Below are positions 36,791 to 45,716 of a stretch of DNA of 64,000 bases, piece by piece. Numbering within the stretch: the stretch's first letter is position 1; the number at the start of each line of letters is the position of its first letter. Made by a program: the position numbers and the translations under genes. The notes beneath the pieces are model-generated. The model was given only the letters and a program-made list of their open reading frames with translations. It made no database searches and was not told the DNA's origin. This DNA comes from Bacteroidota bacterium. GTDB taxonomy: Bacteria > Bacteroidota > Ignavibacteria > OLB7. The stretch lies in contig JAFDZV010000019.1 of NCBI GenBank assembly GCA_018266795.1, forward strand, positions 28,901 through 92,900, in the 5' to 3' direction.

Positions 36791-37695
36791 GCCGCGACCC
36801 TGCACGTTGGAAGATGGCGCTGGTTCGTTCGGGCCTGCGTCTGCTTGGCTCCACGTGGCGCATTCGCGAAGCGGTTCCGGAAGAGTGCGAGGCAATCGTG
36901 GCCGGAATGGAACCGGCGGTGATCGCGTTCTGGCATGGTGGAATGCTGCCGCTCTGGTATCGGTTCCGGTTGCTGCATCCGGCGGCGGTAGTAAGTGCGA
37001 GCAGCGATGGCGCGCTGCTTGCGGACTATCTCGCCCGGGGTCTCGGCTATGGCCTGGTGATTCGCGGCTCCAGTTCGCGTGGAGGAGGCGAAGCATTGCG
37101 GGCGATGGCCGATGCGCTTGCGTCGCGCTCCTGTCTGATAACGCCGGACGGGCCGCGCGGGCCGGTGCATGAGGCAAAGCCGGGGGCGCTGGTTGCCGCG
37201 CTCCGTTCGGGGAGACGGGTATTGCTGGCGGGCTGGAGTTGCAGGCATGTGGTACGGCTTGGTTCGTGGGACGCGATGCATATCCCATATCCGTTCTCGA
37301 GGATTAATATCCGTTATTGCACATTCGATGGCTCTCGTAATATGAACGGGAAGAAGACGACGGATATGGAGGAAGGCGGGCGAATCGGCGATGAGACGTT
37401 GCGCGCGATGGGTGCCGCATTGAACGCATTGAGCGAACCGAAACGGCCGGTCCTCTCGGGTGCATCGATCCATTCGAGCGCAACCGAAGATGCGGGTTCT
37501 GCCGGAGCAGCGAGTGCGTCGAGCCGTCCGAATGCGCTTGGCGAGCCGGGCGCCGGCGGCGCATCGTTGCCGGGCGGATCGAATGATGCAGCTGATGCCG
37601 GCGCCTCTGGTGGATCGGATGATGCCGGCGATTCAAACACGCCGGGTTCATCACACGGAGTGAAGGTGTCCGGCGAAACGACGGAGGGCGCATGA
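36787..37695 (+). CDS. DUF374 lysophospholipid acyltransferase-like protein with disordered tail
   Basis: A 302-residue protein. Residues 1-200 are DUF374: AVIAFWHGGMLPLWYRF with the acyltransferase-like His, VVSASSDGALLADYLARGLG, IRGSSSRGGGEALRAM and LITPDGPRGPVHEAKPGALV. The family is related to PlsC-type acyltransferases and is often in lipid A clusters; a late acylation of lipid A or Kdo-lipid is likely but unproven. The last 90 residues are Gly/Ala/Ser/Asp-rich and low complexity, absent from typical DUF374 proteins of about 210 residues. Both ends overlap neighbours by ATGA, so the tail is translated before lpxK. Confidence 0.85.
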   Translation: MSRDPARWKMALVRSGLRLLGSTWRIREAVPEECEAIVAGMEPAVIAFWHGGMLPLWYRFRLLHPAAVVSASSDGALLADYLARGLGYGLVIRGSSSRGGGEALRAMADALASRSCLITPDGPRGPVHEAKPGALVAALRSGRRVLLAGWSCRHVVRLGSWDAMHIPYPFSRINIRYCTFDGSRNMNGKKTTDMEEGGRIGDETLRAMGAALNALSEPKRPVLSGASIHSSATEDAGSAGAASASSRPNALGEPGAGGASLPGGSNDAADAGASGGSDDAGDSNTPGSSHGVKVSGETTEGA

Positions 37696-38702
37696 ACCTT
37701 CGGCTCCTTCTGCTGCCGCTCTCGTGGCTCTACGGTTTCCTTCAACGTCGTGACCGTGCACGCCGTGAGACACATGCCTACCGAAGCCGGCTTCCCGTCA
37801 TCTCCGTCGGGAACCTGTCCGTTGGAGGTTCCGGAAAGACGCCAGTGGTTGCGTGGATCGTCGCGCGTCTACGGGATGAATATCCGGTGGCGATTCTTAC
37901 CCGCGGGTACCGCAGGCGTTCGAGCGAGGATGTGATCATTGATATGCCTGCAGATGCGCCTGATCCCGATCTGCTGGGGGATGAGCCTGCCATGCTTGCC
38001 GGGATGATGGCGGATGCGCCTCCCGGAAGTGTCCTCGCCGTTGGACCGGATCGCGCGGCGCTTCTCCGCTCCATCGATGCAGATGCCGCTCGCCGCGTCG
38101 TGATCCTGGACGACGGCTTTCAGGGGTACGCAGTGGCGCGCGATCTGGATATCGTGCTGGTGGATGAGCGCACTGTGGAGAACGCACATCTGATTCCGGC
38201 CGGCGATCTGCGCGAGCCGCCGCAGGCGCTGTCGCGCGCGCAGGTGGTTCTGGCAGGTTCCGCAGCGGCCGAAGTCTTTGCCCGGCGCCATATGAACAAC
38301 GAGGCATCGCTGTTCCGCTACAGCGGCCGCGCGTGCGGGCTCCTTCCGTGCGCAGGGCCGGGCGCAGAGTACAATGGCGAGCCGGCATTGCTGGTCACCG
38401 GGATTGCCCGCTCCGTGCGTGTCCTCGAATCGCTGCGCGCACTCGGTGTGGAGGCTCGGGCGCACCTGCGCTTTCGCGATCATCAACGATACGATAAGCG
38501 GGAGGCCGAACGCATTGCCGGTGCCATGATGCGCTGCGGCGCTCGTGTGGTTGTCACCACCGGGAAGGATGCGGTGAAGCTGCGGCGCTTTCCCAGGCTT
38601 TGCGAGCGTATGTTCTGGATCGATTACGAGGTCACGATTGAGCGTGAAGAGGAGCTGGTGGCTATCTTGCATGGCGCCATTCGCCGGTCAATGAGCCGTT
38701 GA
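37692..38702 (+). CDS. lpxK: Tetraacyldisaccharide 4'-kinase LpxK
   Basis: A 336-residue membrane-associated kinase that phosphorylates the lipid A precursor. The N-terminal membrane-binding segment [18 protein letters not shown] is followed by [20 protein letters not shown] with the Walker A loop (about 38-52). Then come [20 protein letters not shown], and [20 protein letters not shown] with the catalytic Asp pair. [20 protein letters not shown] and the final [20 protein letters not shown] are typical. It is the last gene of the lipid A series. Confidence 0.95.
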   Translation: MNLRLLLLPLSWLYGFLQRRDRARRETHAYRSRLPVISVGNLSVGGSGKTPVVAWIVARLRDEYPVAILTRGYRRRSSEDVIIDMPADAPDPDLLGDEPAMLAGMMADAPPGSVLAVGPDRAALLRSIDADAARRVVILDDGFQGYAVARDLDIVLVDERTVENAHLIPAGDLREPPQALSRAQVVLAGSAAAEVFARRHMNNEASLFRYSGRACGLLPCAGPGAEYNGEPALLVTGIARSVRVLESLRALGVEARAHLRFRDHQRYDKREAERIAGAMMRCGARVVVTTGKDAVKLRRFPRLCERMFWIDYEVTIEREEELVAILHGAIRRSMSR

Positions 38703-38766
38703 TCATATCTCTTCCGACAATGTGATCGGCCTTTTCAGGAACAGGGAACCAAGCCACACGTACGAC

Positions 38767-39573
38767 ATGGGACTTCTCATAGGCATATCGAAGGGGAGCG
38801 GCGGCGTGAAGTATGCCAACTACTCGCGCTGGCTCACGAGCACGGATGATGACGTGGAGACGATCGACCTCTCGGCGTCCGATGACCCGGAGCGCGACAT
38901 GGCCCGCGTGGATGCGCTGGTGATGACGGGCGGTTCCGACGTGGACCCCGCCCGTTACGGGCATCCGGAGTACGAGGCTCAGTGCGAGGATATCGACCGG
39001 TCCCGCGACGAGCACGAGTTCCGGCTCCTCGCCATCGCGGATGAACGCGACCTTCCGGTGCTCGGCATCTGCCGCGGCCTGCAGGTGATCAACATTCACT
39101 TCGGCGGAACGCTGTTCCCGCACCTGCCGGCCTACATCCCGGGAAGCGGGATCCATCAGAAGGAGAACGGTAACGACCGCGTGCACGAAGTGGAGGTGAC
39201 GCCGGGAACGTTACTCTACAAGGCCGTGGCGGATCTGAGCGGAGCCGTGAACTCCGCGCACCATCAGGCGATCGATCGCCTCGGCGAAGGGCTTACCGTT
39301 TCCGCGCGCGCTGCCGACGGCGTGATCGAAGCCATCGAGCGCCGCGATCACGGTGGCAAGCCGTACCTGCTCGCCGTGCAGTGGCACCCGGAGCGGATGG
39401 CCGATCACGAAAGCCTGTTCTCGCGAGGCATCCTGTGCCAGTTTCTCTTCGAGGCGCACAGCGCGCAGATACTCGCCCGCTCCAGCAAGCCGCTTCCGAA
39501 GCCTGAGCCGCCGCCGCTGGACCTTCCTTCGCAGGAAGAGGGGAATCCGATGCTGCCGATCATCAACAACTGA
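38767..39573 (+). CDS. Peptidase C26 / gamma-glutamyl-GABA hydrolase-like class I amidotransferase
   Basis: A 268-residue class I glutamine-amidotransferase-like hydrolase. The N-terminus has [20 protein letters not shown], then [18 protein letters not shown]. The nucleophile Cys102 is in [15 protein letters not shown], and the catalytic His and Glu are in [14 protein letters not shown]. This is the PuuD-type group that cleaves gamma-glutamyl amides. The C-terminal 40 residues are a Pro-rich extension. ATG at 38767 is used; the upstream open frame is not homologous. It is convergent with the HD gene. The actual substrate is not evident. Confidence 0.88.
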   Translation: MGLLIGISKGSGGVKYANYSRWLTSTDDDVETIDLSASDDPERDMARVDALVMTGGSDVDPARYGHPEYEAQCEDIDRSRDEHEFRLLAIADERDLPVLGICRGLQVINIHFGGTLFPHLPAYIPGSGIHQKENGNDRVHEVEVTPGTLLYKAVADLSGAVNSAHHQAIDRLGEGLTVSARAADGVIEAIERRDHGGKPYLLAVQWHPERMADHESLFSRGILCQFLFEAHSAQILARSSKPLPKPEPPPLDLPSQEEGNPMLPIINN

Positions 39574-39656
39574 CGCGAACAGCCTGGCCCGGGTGTATGG
39601 CGGGGAGCGGGGATGTGGCGCACCTTGCGCGGTCAGGGCCCGGCAAGGTTGAAGGC

Positions 39657-40283
39657 CTAACCGAAGAACTTGTTCCGTTCGTTCTTCAACTCCTTGAGCA
39701 GATAGAGCATGTGGAGGTTGTTCGAGTTCTCGGCCATCGGCATGTAGTGCTCCGACGTCTCCTTCACGTACTTGTACGGATTGCGCTTCAGGTTGAACTG
39801 CAGACATCGGAAGTTGTCCAGCCGGTCCGCAAGCTTGATCACGCGGCAATCCTCCGGACTGTTCTTCAGCCGTTCCACGTACTCGCGGTCGATCTGCTCG
39901 CGCAGCGGCCCGTCGTCCACGCGCACCTCCTTCGTCAACGTCTCCACCAGGTAGCTCACGAACGGCCCGAAGTTGTACTCCAGCACCTCCGAGTTCAGAA
40001 TGTCGGAGTCCTCCAGCGTGTCGTGCAGCAGCCCCGCAACCAGCACGTCCGGCTCGTGGATGTCCAGTTCGTCCAGCAGAATGCGCGTGACGCGTGTCAC
40101 GTGCCAGAAGTAGGGCGTACCGTCGTTGCGGACCTGGAACTGATGAACGTTCTCCGCCATCTCGTACGCGCACATGATGCGGTTCAATTCCACGGCGCCG
40201 ACGATCGGCATGAGCTTGTCGCGTATCTCGCTCTTCGAGAGAAACGTGCGGTTGTATCCCGGTTGATTGGACTGCTGAAGCAT
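39657..40283 (-). CDS. Stand-alone HD hydrolase of the SpoT/Mesh1 type (small alarmone hydrolase-like)
   Basis: A 208-residue HD-superfamily protein with the SpoT-type order of residues. His comes in GTPYFWHVTRVTRILLDE, then His-Asp in VAGLLHDTLEDSDIL, then VIKLADRLDNFRCLQF. It lacks the RelA synthetase domain, TGS and ACT. Such stand-alone HD proteins can hydrolyse (p)ppGpp or related nucleotides. The alternative is a general HD nucleotide phosphohydrolase. It lies just downstream of recN on the same strand with a 15-bp gap, so both are probably in one transcript. Confidence 0.82.
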   Translation of the reverse strand: MLQQSNQPGYNRTFLSKSEIRDKLMPIVGAVELNRIMCAYEMAENVHQFQVRNDGTPYFWHVTRVTRILLDELDIHEPDVLVAGLLHDTLEDSDILNSEVLEYNFGPFVSYLVETLTKEVRVDDGPLREQIDREYVERLKNSPEDCRVIKLADRLDNFRCLQFNLKRNPYKYVKETSEHYMPMAENSNNLHMLYLLKELKNERNKFFG

Positions 40284-40298
40284 TGGATCAGAGTACTG

Positions 40299-42005
40299 TT
40301 ACGATTCGATCAGTTCCCGCGCCATCTGAAGGCTCGACTCCGTAATTACTTCGCCGCTCATCAGCTTCGCAACCTCGCGCGTATGTTCCTCCGCGCTCAG
40401 CTTGCGAACCATCGTGATCGTGCGGCTACCCTGTTCGGACTTCTCCACCACGTAGTGATGCATGCTCATCGCGGCGATCTGCGGAAGGTGTGTGATCGCG
40501 ATGATCTGATGGAAGTCCGCGAGATCGCGCATCGCGCCGCCAACCTTCGAGGCGATTCGCCCGGAGATGCCGGTGTCGATCTCATCGAAGATCAAAAGAG
40601 GCAGGCGATCGTTCTTCGCAAGGATCGTCTTCAGCGCCAGCATCACCCGGCTTATCTCGCCACCCGAGGCAACACGTGCAAGCGGCTTCGGTTCCTCGCC
40701 CAGATTCGTGGAGATGTAGAACTCCGCCGTGTCGATTCCGTTCGCCGATGCCGCGCACCACGCGCCGTTGGCCAGCACGCTTCCGGAGGCCTCCGGGGCG
40801 CTCGGTGTGCGCTCGAACTGCACGTGAAAACGGCCGTTCTCTATCCCTAGGCCCTTCAACACATTCTCGATGGAGCGTGCAACTTTCCGTGCAACGTCCG
40901 TGCGTTTCGCCGAGAGCTTGGCGCCCAGTTCGCCTGCGCGCCGGGCGCGTGCATCGGCCTCTGCAACGAGGGCGGCGGTCTGCTCCTCGAAGTTCTGCAC
41001 GAGATCCAGTTCCGCTGCGATCTGCTCGCGGTGTGCGAGCACGGTATCGAGCGTGCCGCCGAACTTCTTCCGCAGCCCGCTCAATGCCTGCAGGCGTTCG
41101 CGCATTTCCTCCAGGCGTTCCGGAGCGAAGTCGATGGAGGCCGAATAGCTCTGCGTGTACTTCGCAATCTCCTCCACGATGGAGATGGCCGACAGGCATT
41201 CCGCCCGATACTCCGCAACGCTCGGATCGATGGCCTGCAGCTGGTCGAAGAGATTCCGCGCCCGCAGAAGCTGGTCGCGCACGGAGTTCTCCTGCTCGTA
41301 GAGTAGGGAGTAGAGTGCCGACGTCAGCTCGAAGATCCGTTCGCCGTTCTCCTGAATCTTCAACTCCTGAAGAATCGCCTCGTCCTCGCCGGGCTGCGGA
41401 GCAACGGCATCGATCTCCCGCAATTGATAGGAGTGGAACTCCTGCTTCTCCCGCAACTGTGCCTCGCGGCGGCGCAGCTCGCGCAGGCGCGCGCGCGTCT
41501 CGTTCAGCTCCGCGAAGGCCGCTGCGAAGTCTGCCACCAGCATCTCGAGCCCGCCAACGTTGTCCAGCATCGAGATGTGGGTTTCCGGGCGGAGCAGCAT
41601 CTGATGTTCGTGCTGCCCATGGAGATCAACCATCAGGTCCCCGAGCTCCTTTACAAGCGTGAGCGACGCCGGGGAATCGTTGATGAACGATCGCGACGTT
41701 CCCTTGGCGTTGATCTCGCGCCGCACCGTGATCTCGTTCCCCTCGATCTCGTACTCGTTGAGCTCAAGCAGATTCCGGGCGCGATCGTTGTCATCCACCG
41801 TGAAGAGCCCTTCAACGATGGCGCGCTCCGCGCCGCGCCGCACGGCATCGGTGGAGGCGCGGCCTCCCAGGATCAGCCCCAGCGCGCCGATCAGGATGGA
41901 CTTTCCCGCGCCTGTCTCACCCGTGAGGATGTTGAGCCCGTTCGCGAACTCGATCGAGGCCTCCTCGATCAATGCGTAGTTCTTGACGTAGAGCGATTTG
42001 AGCAT
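40299..42005 (-). CDS. recN: DNA repair protein RecN
   Basis: A 568-residue SMC-like ATPase for double-strand break repair. The ATP-binding head starts MLKSLYVKNYALIEEASIEF with Walker A GETGAGKS at residues 29-36. A long coiled coil lies in the middle (about 150-370). The C-terminal half has the ABC signature-like LARVASGGEISRVMLALKTI and the Walker B LLIFDEIDTGISGRIASKVG. Length fits (about 555). ATG at 42005 starts the head; the longer in-frame leader to 42128 is not homologous. It is followed closely by the HD hydrolase gene. Confidence 0.95.
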   Translation of the reverse strand: MLKSLYVKNYALIEEASIEFANGLNILTGETGAGKSILIGALGLILGGRASTDAVRRGAERAIVEGLFTVDDNDRARNLLELNEYEIEGNEITVRREINAKGTSRSFINDSPASLTLVKELGDLMVDLHGQHEHQMLLRPETHISMLDNVGGLEMLVADFAAAFAELNETRARLRELRRREAQLREKQEFHSYQLREIDAVAPQPGEDEAILQELKIQENGERIFELTSALYSLLYEQENSVRDQLLRARNLFDQLQAIDPSVAEYRAECLSAISIVEEIAKYTQSYSASIDFAPERLEEMRERLQALSGLRKKFGGTLDTVLAHREQIAAELDLVQNFEEQTAALVAEADARARRAGELGAKLSAKRTDVARKVARSIENVLKGLGIENGRFHVQFERTPSAPEASGSVLANGAWCAASANGIDTAEFYISTNLGEEPKPLARVASGGEISRVMLALKTILAKNDRLPLLIFDEIDTGISGRIASKVGGAMRDLADFHQIIAITHLPQIAAMSMHHYVVEKSEQGSRTITMVRKLSAEEHTREVAKLMSGEVITESSLQMARELIES

Positions 42006-42161
42006 GAGACATTGAAAGGATGCGGGGAGAGCGCAACGTGATTCTTCGTGTTCGTGCCGGCAACCGTGAGGAGCCGGAGGGAGCGCATGAACCGGACCGC
42101 CGGGTGCCCCGCAGGGACGTTCCTGCATGGAAGGCCGTGTACGGGCATCGCTGCAGCAGCG

Positions 42162-43829
42162 TTACCGGAACTGCTTCTCCCGATGTTCGGCGAAGAGATG
42201 CTTCACCCGGTTCCGCTGATACTTGCCGGTGGATGTTACCGGGATGTCGTCGCCGAACACCACTACTTTCGGTGCCTTGTGCGGCGGAAGATGCTCGCGG
42301 CAGAACGCAAGCAGCTCCTGGTCCGTGAGCGAGGGATCGCCTCTGCGAACATAGGCACCGATCTCCTCACCATACCAGTTGTTCTCGAAGCCGACACAGA
42401 TACCGGCATCCACCTTGGGATGGCTGTTGATCACCTCGTCGATCTCCAGCGGCGAGATGTTCACGCCGCCGCGGATGATCAGCTCCTTGATGCGGCCAGT
42501 AATGAAGAAGTACGGCCTGCCGGCATCATCATGCGTCATGAACCCTTCGTCTCCGCTTCGGAACCATCCGAAGGTAAACGCATTCAGGTTCGCCTCTTCG
42601 TTGCCGTAATATTCCAGCATCACATTGTGTCCGCGGATCACGATCTCGCCGCGCTCGCCTGGCGGCAGCGCATTGCCGTTCGCATCGTGGATCGCCATCT
42701 CGTTCTGCGGAATCGGAACGCCGATGCTGGGAAAGCCGTATGCGGTATGCCAACGCATCCGTTCCTCGTCCGGCAGGTCGGCTGGAAGGAAGCAGCTGTA
42801 GCACGTGGTCTCCGAAAGCCCGTAGCCGTGAATGATCGGCACCCGATATCGCTCCTCGAATCGTTGCGCAAGCTCGCACGTAAGCGGGCCGGCCCCGCAG
42901 ATGATGTGACGGAAGCGGGCAAGGTCCAGTGCAGATGTGTCGATATCGGCCTGCACCAGGAATGCCAGAAGCGTCGGCACCACAGAGACGATTGCAACCC
43001 CCTCCGCAGCGATCCTCTGGAAGAACCTTCCCGATTGAAACTTCCGGTTCAGCACCACGCTGCCGCCGGCAACCATCGGCGTCACAAGCGTCACCACCGT
43101 TCCGTTCACATGATGAATCGGAAGCACGCACATCATGCGGGAGTCCGCCTCAACGCCATGCCATGCCGCAATCCCCGTGCAGTCCGCCAGCAGGTTTCCC
43201 TGCGCCAGCAGGACTCCCTTTGGGTTCCCCGTGGTTCCGCTGGTATAGACGATCATGCATTCATGATTCATCAGGTCGCCCAGCGGCTCCGGCGCCTGGA
43301 TGGAGGCGTCGTTCAGAATGGCGTCGAAGCTCTCGTGGCCCGCGGGTGCCTGGCCGGCTACCACAACCGTTGCCAGTGCGGGCGTCTCGTGCATCAGGCT
43401 CTGGAGCCGGTTCAGATAATCGTCGCGGACGAACGCGAGACGCGCTCCCGAATTGGTGAGGACGTAGGTGATGCGCGCGTCATCCTCACCAACGTTCACC
43501 GGCACGATCGTAGCGCCGATCCACCATGCGGCGAAGTACTGGATAACAGTATCCGAGTGATTGTGCGCGATGGTCGCGATCCGATCGCCGGCGCCGATGC
43601 CGCGCGAGCGCATGTAGCCGGCTACGCGCTGGACACGGGTGCGGAATTCCTGATAGCTGTACTCCGTGCGCTCCCCGCCGTCATCGTAGTAGATCAGATA
43701 CGGCTTCGATGGATGTTCGCCGGAACGGTGGGCCAGAAGATGGCCGATCGACGTCTGTTCGAGATGCAACTCCGCAAACGGGACGCCCCCTACTGTGCGG
43801 GCCTGGCTGATGAACGTCTGAAGATCCAT
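42162..43829 (-). CDS. Acyl-CoA synthetase / AMP-dependent ligase
   Basis: A 555-residue ANL-superfamily ligase. The adenylation signature MIVYTSGTTGNPKGVLLAQ is at residues 192-210. Then come CGAGPLTCELAQRFEERY, the HGYGLSETT motif, and WFRSGDEGFMTHDDAGRPYF. The hinge is FITGRIKELIIRGGVNISPL, and the C-terminal Lys is in TSTGKYQRNRVKHLF. This is the fatty-acid/long-chain-like acyl-CoA ligase pattern. The acid substrate is not evident from sequence. Start ATG at 43829 is chosen; the open frame to 44102 crosses a repeat. It ends 157 bp before the recN start, in the same direction. Confidence 0.88.
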   Translation of the reverse strand: MDLQTFISQARTVGGVPFAELHLEQTSIGHLLAHRSGEHPSKPYLIYYDDGGERTEYSYQEFRTRVQRVAGYMRSRGIGAGDRIATIAHNHSDTVIQYFAAWWIGATIVPVNVGEDDARITYVLTNSGARLAFVRDDYLNRLQSLMHETPALATVVVAGQAPAGHESFDAILNDASIQAPEPLGDLMNHECMIVYTSGTTGNPKGVLLAQGNLLADCTGIAAWHGVEADSRMMCVLPIHHVNGTVVTLVTPMVAGGSVVLNRKFQSGRFFQRIAAEGVAIVSVVPTLLAFLVQADIDTSALDLARFRHIICGAGPLTCELAQRFEERYRVPIIHGYGLSETTCYSCFLPADLPDEERMRWHTAYGFPSIGVPIPQNEMAIHDANGNALPPGERGEIVIRGHNVMLEYYGNEEANLNAFTFGWFRSGDEGFMTHDDAGRPYFFITGRIKELIIRGGVNISPLEIDEVINSHPKVDAGICVGFENNWYGEEIGAYVRRGDPSLTDQELLAFCREHLPPHKAPKVVVFGDDIPVTSTGKYQRNRVKHLFAEHREKQFR

Positions 43830-43877
43830 GACCTCAAAGATAACGGTTGGCGGGGATAAGGGAGAGCCGCGGCGGGG

Positions 43878-43915
43878 AATGAGGGGATGAAATATGAGAT
43901 ATGAACGGTGGATAT
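43878..43915. repeat. Single repeat arm, GATATGAG type, upstream of the acyl-CoA synthetase
   Basis: The run GAATGAGGGGATGAAATATG and then AGATATGAACGG belongs to the same ATATGAG-like family as 59426-59469 and 59960-60042. No paired right arm was found nearby. Confidence 0.5.
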
Positions 43916-44022
43916 GCCGATGCCGCCGGCCATGTCTGCCGGGAGTCGTGCGGAGATGCCGGACGCCGATTTGAGCAGGGCGTGGGGGTGGTGCTCGCAC
44001 GCACTGCAGGATGCAATCGTAG

Positions 44023-44464
44023 TTTGAATTTCGATCCTGCTCCGATGATTGCCAGTGCGAAGGGGGCGAATGGGTGATCAGCATCAGGGATGTGGCGACC
44101 AACGACTACATTGCCGGAAACCGAGTCTACGTTGCCTCCGGAGATCAGGATCAGGTGCTCGTGGAAGAGGTCCCGCCGTGTACCGATCTCTCGGTGGATG
44201 CGTATTTCGTTTGTACGGCCGTGCCCGGTGGTGATATCGCTGGCGGATACAGTGCTCGGGCCTCAGTCGTGCGGCATGAAGCACTTCGCCAGCGACCCAG
44301 GGAGCGTCACGTTCTCTCCGAGTGATCTCTCCTGCCTTACCACCGGTACACTGAACATCATCGTGGAGCGAGGCTTCACGAAACTCGATTCGGTTGCACC
44401 CACGAAGTTCATCCGGCTGGTACCGGGATCGGCGGATGAGATTCCCGTCGCGCTCGTTCCTTGA
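44023..44464 (+). pseudogene. Frameshifted remnant of a secreted-type protein
   Basis: One frame reads SCSDDCQCEGGEWVISIRDV and on through VYVASGDQDQVLVEEVPPCT to VDAYFVCTAVPGG. At about 44228 the protein-like text shifts by one base. It continues as VISLADTVLGPQSCGMKHFA and VTFSPSDLSCLTTGTLNIIV to SADEIPVALVP, followed by a stop. Together they would form a roughly 145-residue C-terminal beta-rich domain. The preceding part is lost, and an in-frame stop lies at 44020. No family is recognised. The alternative is a chance pair of frames, so confidence is moderate. Confidence 0.45.
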
Positions 44465-44554
44465 TCCGTCTGACTCGCTCCCTGATCCGCCGGACGTTGA
44501 TGGTTCCGTACAGGATGTGAGAGTTCTGCGCTCATCAGAAACGCAACAATCTCA

Positions 44555-44562
44555 TAACTTTG
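44555..44562 (+). promoter_or_regulatory. TAnnTTTG element directly upstream of meaB start (possible leaderless transcript)
   Basis: TAACTTTG matches the Bacteroidota -7 consensus and ends 6 bp before the meaB ATG at 44569. With a start site 4-7 nt downstream of the element, the mRNA would begin at or within a few bases of the ATG. No Shine-Dalgarno sequence precedes the start. No TTG is clear at the -33 distance. Confidence 0.5.
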
Positions 44563-44568
44563 CGGACT

Positions 44569-45534
44569 ATGACCGAAACGAAGGACCTTCTGGGAAGGAT
44601 TGAAGCGATTCTGAACGGGGATCGTCTTGCGATCACGCGTGCCATCACGTCGGTGGAGAACGAACGTGCCGGCTGGGACGATCTTCTCTCACATCTCTAC
44701 AGCCATACCGGCAGGGCATATCGGATCGGCATCACGGGCCCTCCCGGCGCGGGCAAGTCCACCATGACACAGAAGCTGATCGCACACTACACGGCCGCCG
44801 GGCTGCGCGTTGCCGTGATCGCGGTGGATCCCACGTCTCCCTTCACCGGCGGCGCCATCCTTGGCGATCGCGTTCGCATGCAGTCGGAGTCCATGAAGGC
44901 CGGCGTGTTCGTGCGCTCCATGGCGACGCGCGGCAGCCTGGGCGGCCTCAACACCAAGGCGCAGGACGTTGCGGACATTCTGGACGCTGCCGGTTTCGAT
45001 ATCGTGATCTACGAAACGGTCGGCGTCGGGCAGTCGGAGCTGGACATCGCGAAGGCCGCGGACAGCACCGTTGTGGTGCTTGTTCCGGAGTCCGGCGATT
45101 CCATCCAGGCGATGAAGTCCGGCCTGATGGAGATTGCCGATCTCTTCGTGATGAACAAGTCCGATCGCGAAGGGGCCGATCAGGCGGTGGCGGCGCTGAA
45201 GACCATTCTCACCTTTCGGATCACGCATGCCGATGACGAATGGGTGCCGGATGTGGTGCGGGCCGTCGCAACGGAAGGGAAGGGGATCGATGACGTTGCC
45301 GCCGGCATCGAGAGACATCGCGAGTACATGCTGCACGTTGGCCTGCTGGAGACTCGCCGCATCGCTCGCGAACGTTCGCGCGTTGAACGCATCACCGAAC
45401 GCCTTCTGCATACAACATTCTGGACACCCGAACGCCTTGCGGCCTTCGAGGCCGCACTGCCGGCGCTCTCCAGCCGCACCCGCTCGCCGCTCGATGTGGC
45501 CCGCCAGCTGACACAGGAAAGGGTAGGAGGATAG
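44569..45534 (+). CDS. meaB: MeaB, methylmalonyl-CoA mutase-associated GTPase
   Basis: A 321-residue G3E-family GTPase that loads and protects the cobalamin cofactor of methylmalonyl-CoA mutase. Walker A is GITGPPGAGKST (54-65). Then follow RVAVIAVDPTSPFTGGAILG, GDRVRMQSESMKAGVFVRSM and the LGGLNTKAQDVADILDAAGF segment. The base-binding motif is LFVMNKSDREGADQ, and the C-terminal dimer arm closes the protein. The mutase itself is not in this window. Together with the biotin carboxylase and a cobalamin-type binding protein it hints at a propionyl-CoA to succinyl-CoA route. A TTG at 44560 is in frame but lies inside the promoter element. The stop codon is the first part of a repeat array. Confidence 0.94.
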   Translation: MTETKDLLGRIEAILNGDRLAITRAITSVENERAGWDDLLSHLYSHTGRAYRIGITGPPGAGKSTMTQKLIAHYTAAGLRVAVIAVDPTSPFTGGAILGDRVRMQSESMKAGVFVRSMATRGSLGGLNTKAQDVADILDAAGFDIVIYETVGVGQSELDIAKAADSTVVVLVPESGDSIQAMKSGLMEIADLFVMNKSDREGADQAVAALKTILTFRITHADDEWVPDVVRAVATEGKGIDDVAAGIERHREYMLHVGLLETRRIARERSRVERITERLLHTTFWTPERLAAFEAALPALSSRTRSPLDVARQLTQERVGG

Positions 45535-45635
45535 TGGTCAGTGGTCAGTGGTCAGTGGTCAGTGGTCAGTGGTCAGTGGTCAGTGGTCAGTGGTCAGTGG
45601 TCAGTGGTCAGTGGTCAGTGGTCAGTGGTCAGTGG
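45533..45635. repeat. Perfect tandem array of the heptamer AGTGGTC (14.7 copies)
   Basis: Fourteen identical AGTGGTC units (45533-45630) plus AGTGG. The array begins at the second base of the meaB TAG stop. Unlike the other repeat tracts, it has no sequence drift, which suggests recent expansion by slippage. Confidence 0.95.
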
Positions 45636-45654
45636 GGAATACAACCGTGCAAGC

Positions 45655-45713
45655 TACCAACAACTAACAACTAACGACTGACGAATAACAACTGACTACG
45701 GACACATGACCAC
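45655..45713. repeat. Right arm opposite the heptamer array (ACTAACAACTGAC type)
   Basis: A degenerate run of CAACTAACAACTAACGACTG and then CAACTGACTACGGACACATG, the reverse-complement type of the array at 45533-45635. The arms are separated by about 20 bp. The tract sits between meaB and the convergent DUF3592-like gene. Confidence 0.75.
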
Positions 45714-45716
45714 TTG

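Noticed and set aside
42048-43859. 603-codon open frame antisense to the acyl-CoA synthetase
   Set aside because: It is a shadow of a strongly recognised ligase on the other strand, with Arg/His-rich content and no signal or motif.
45533-45635. CRISPR array
   Set aside because: It is a 7-nt tandem repeat without spacers; no cas genes are in the window.
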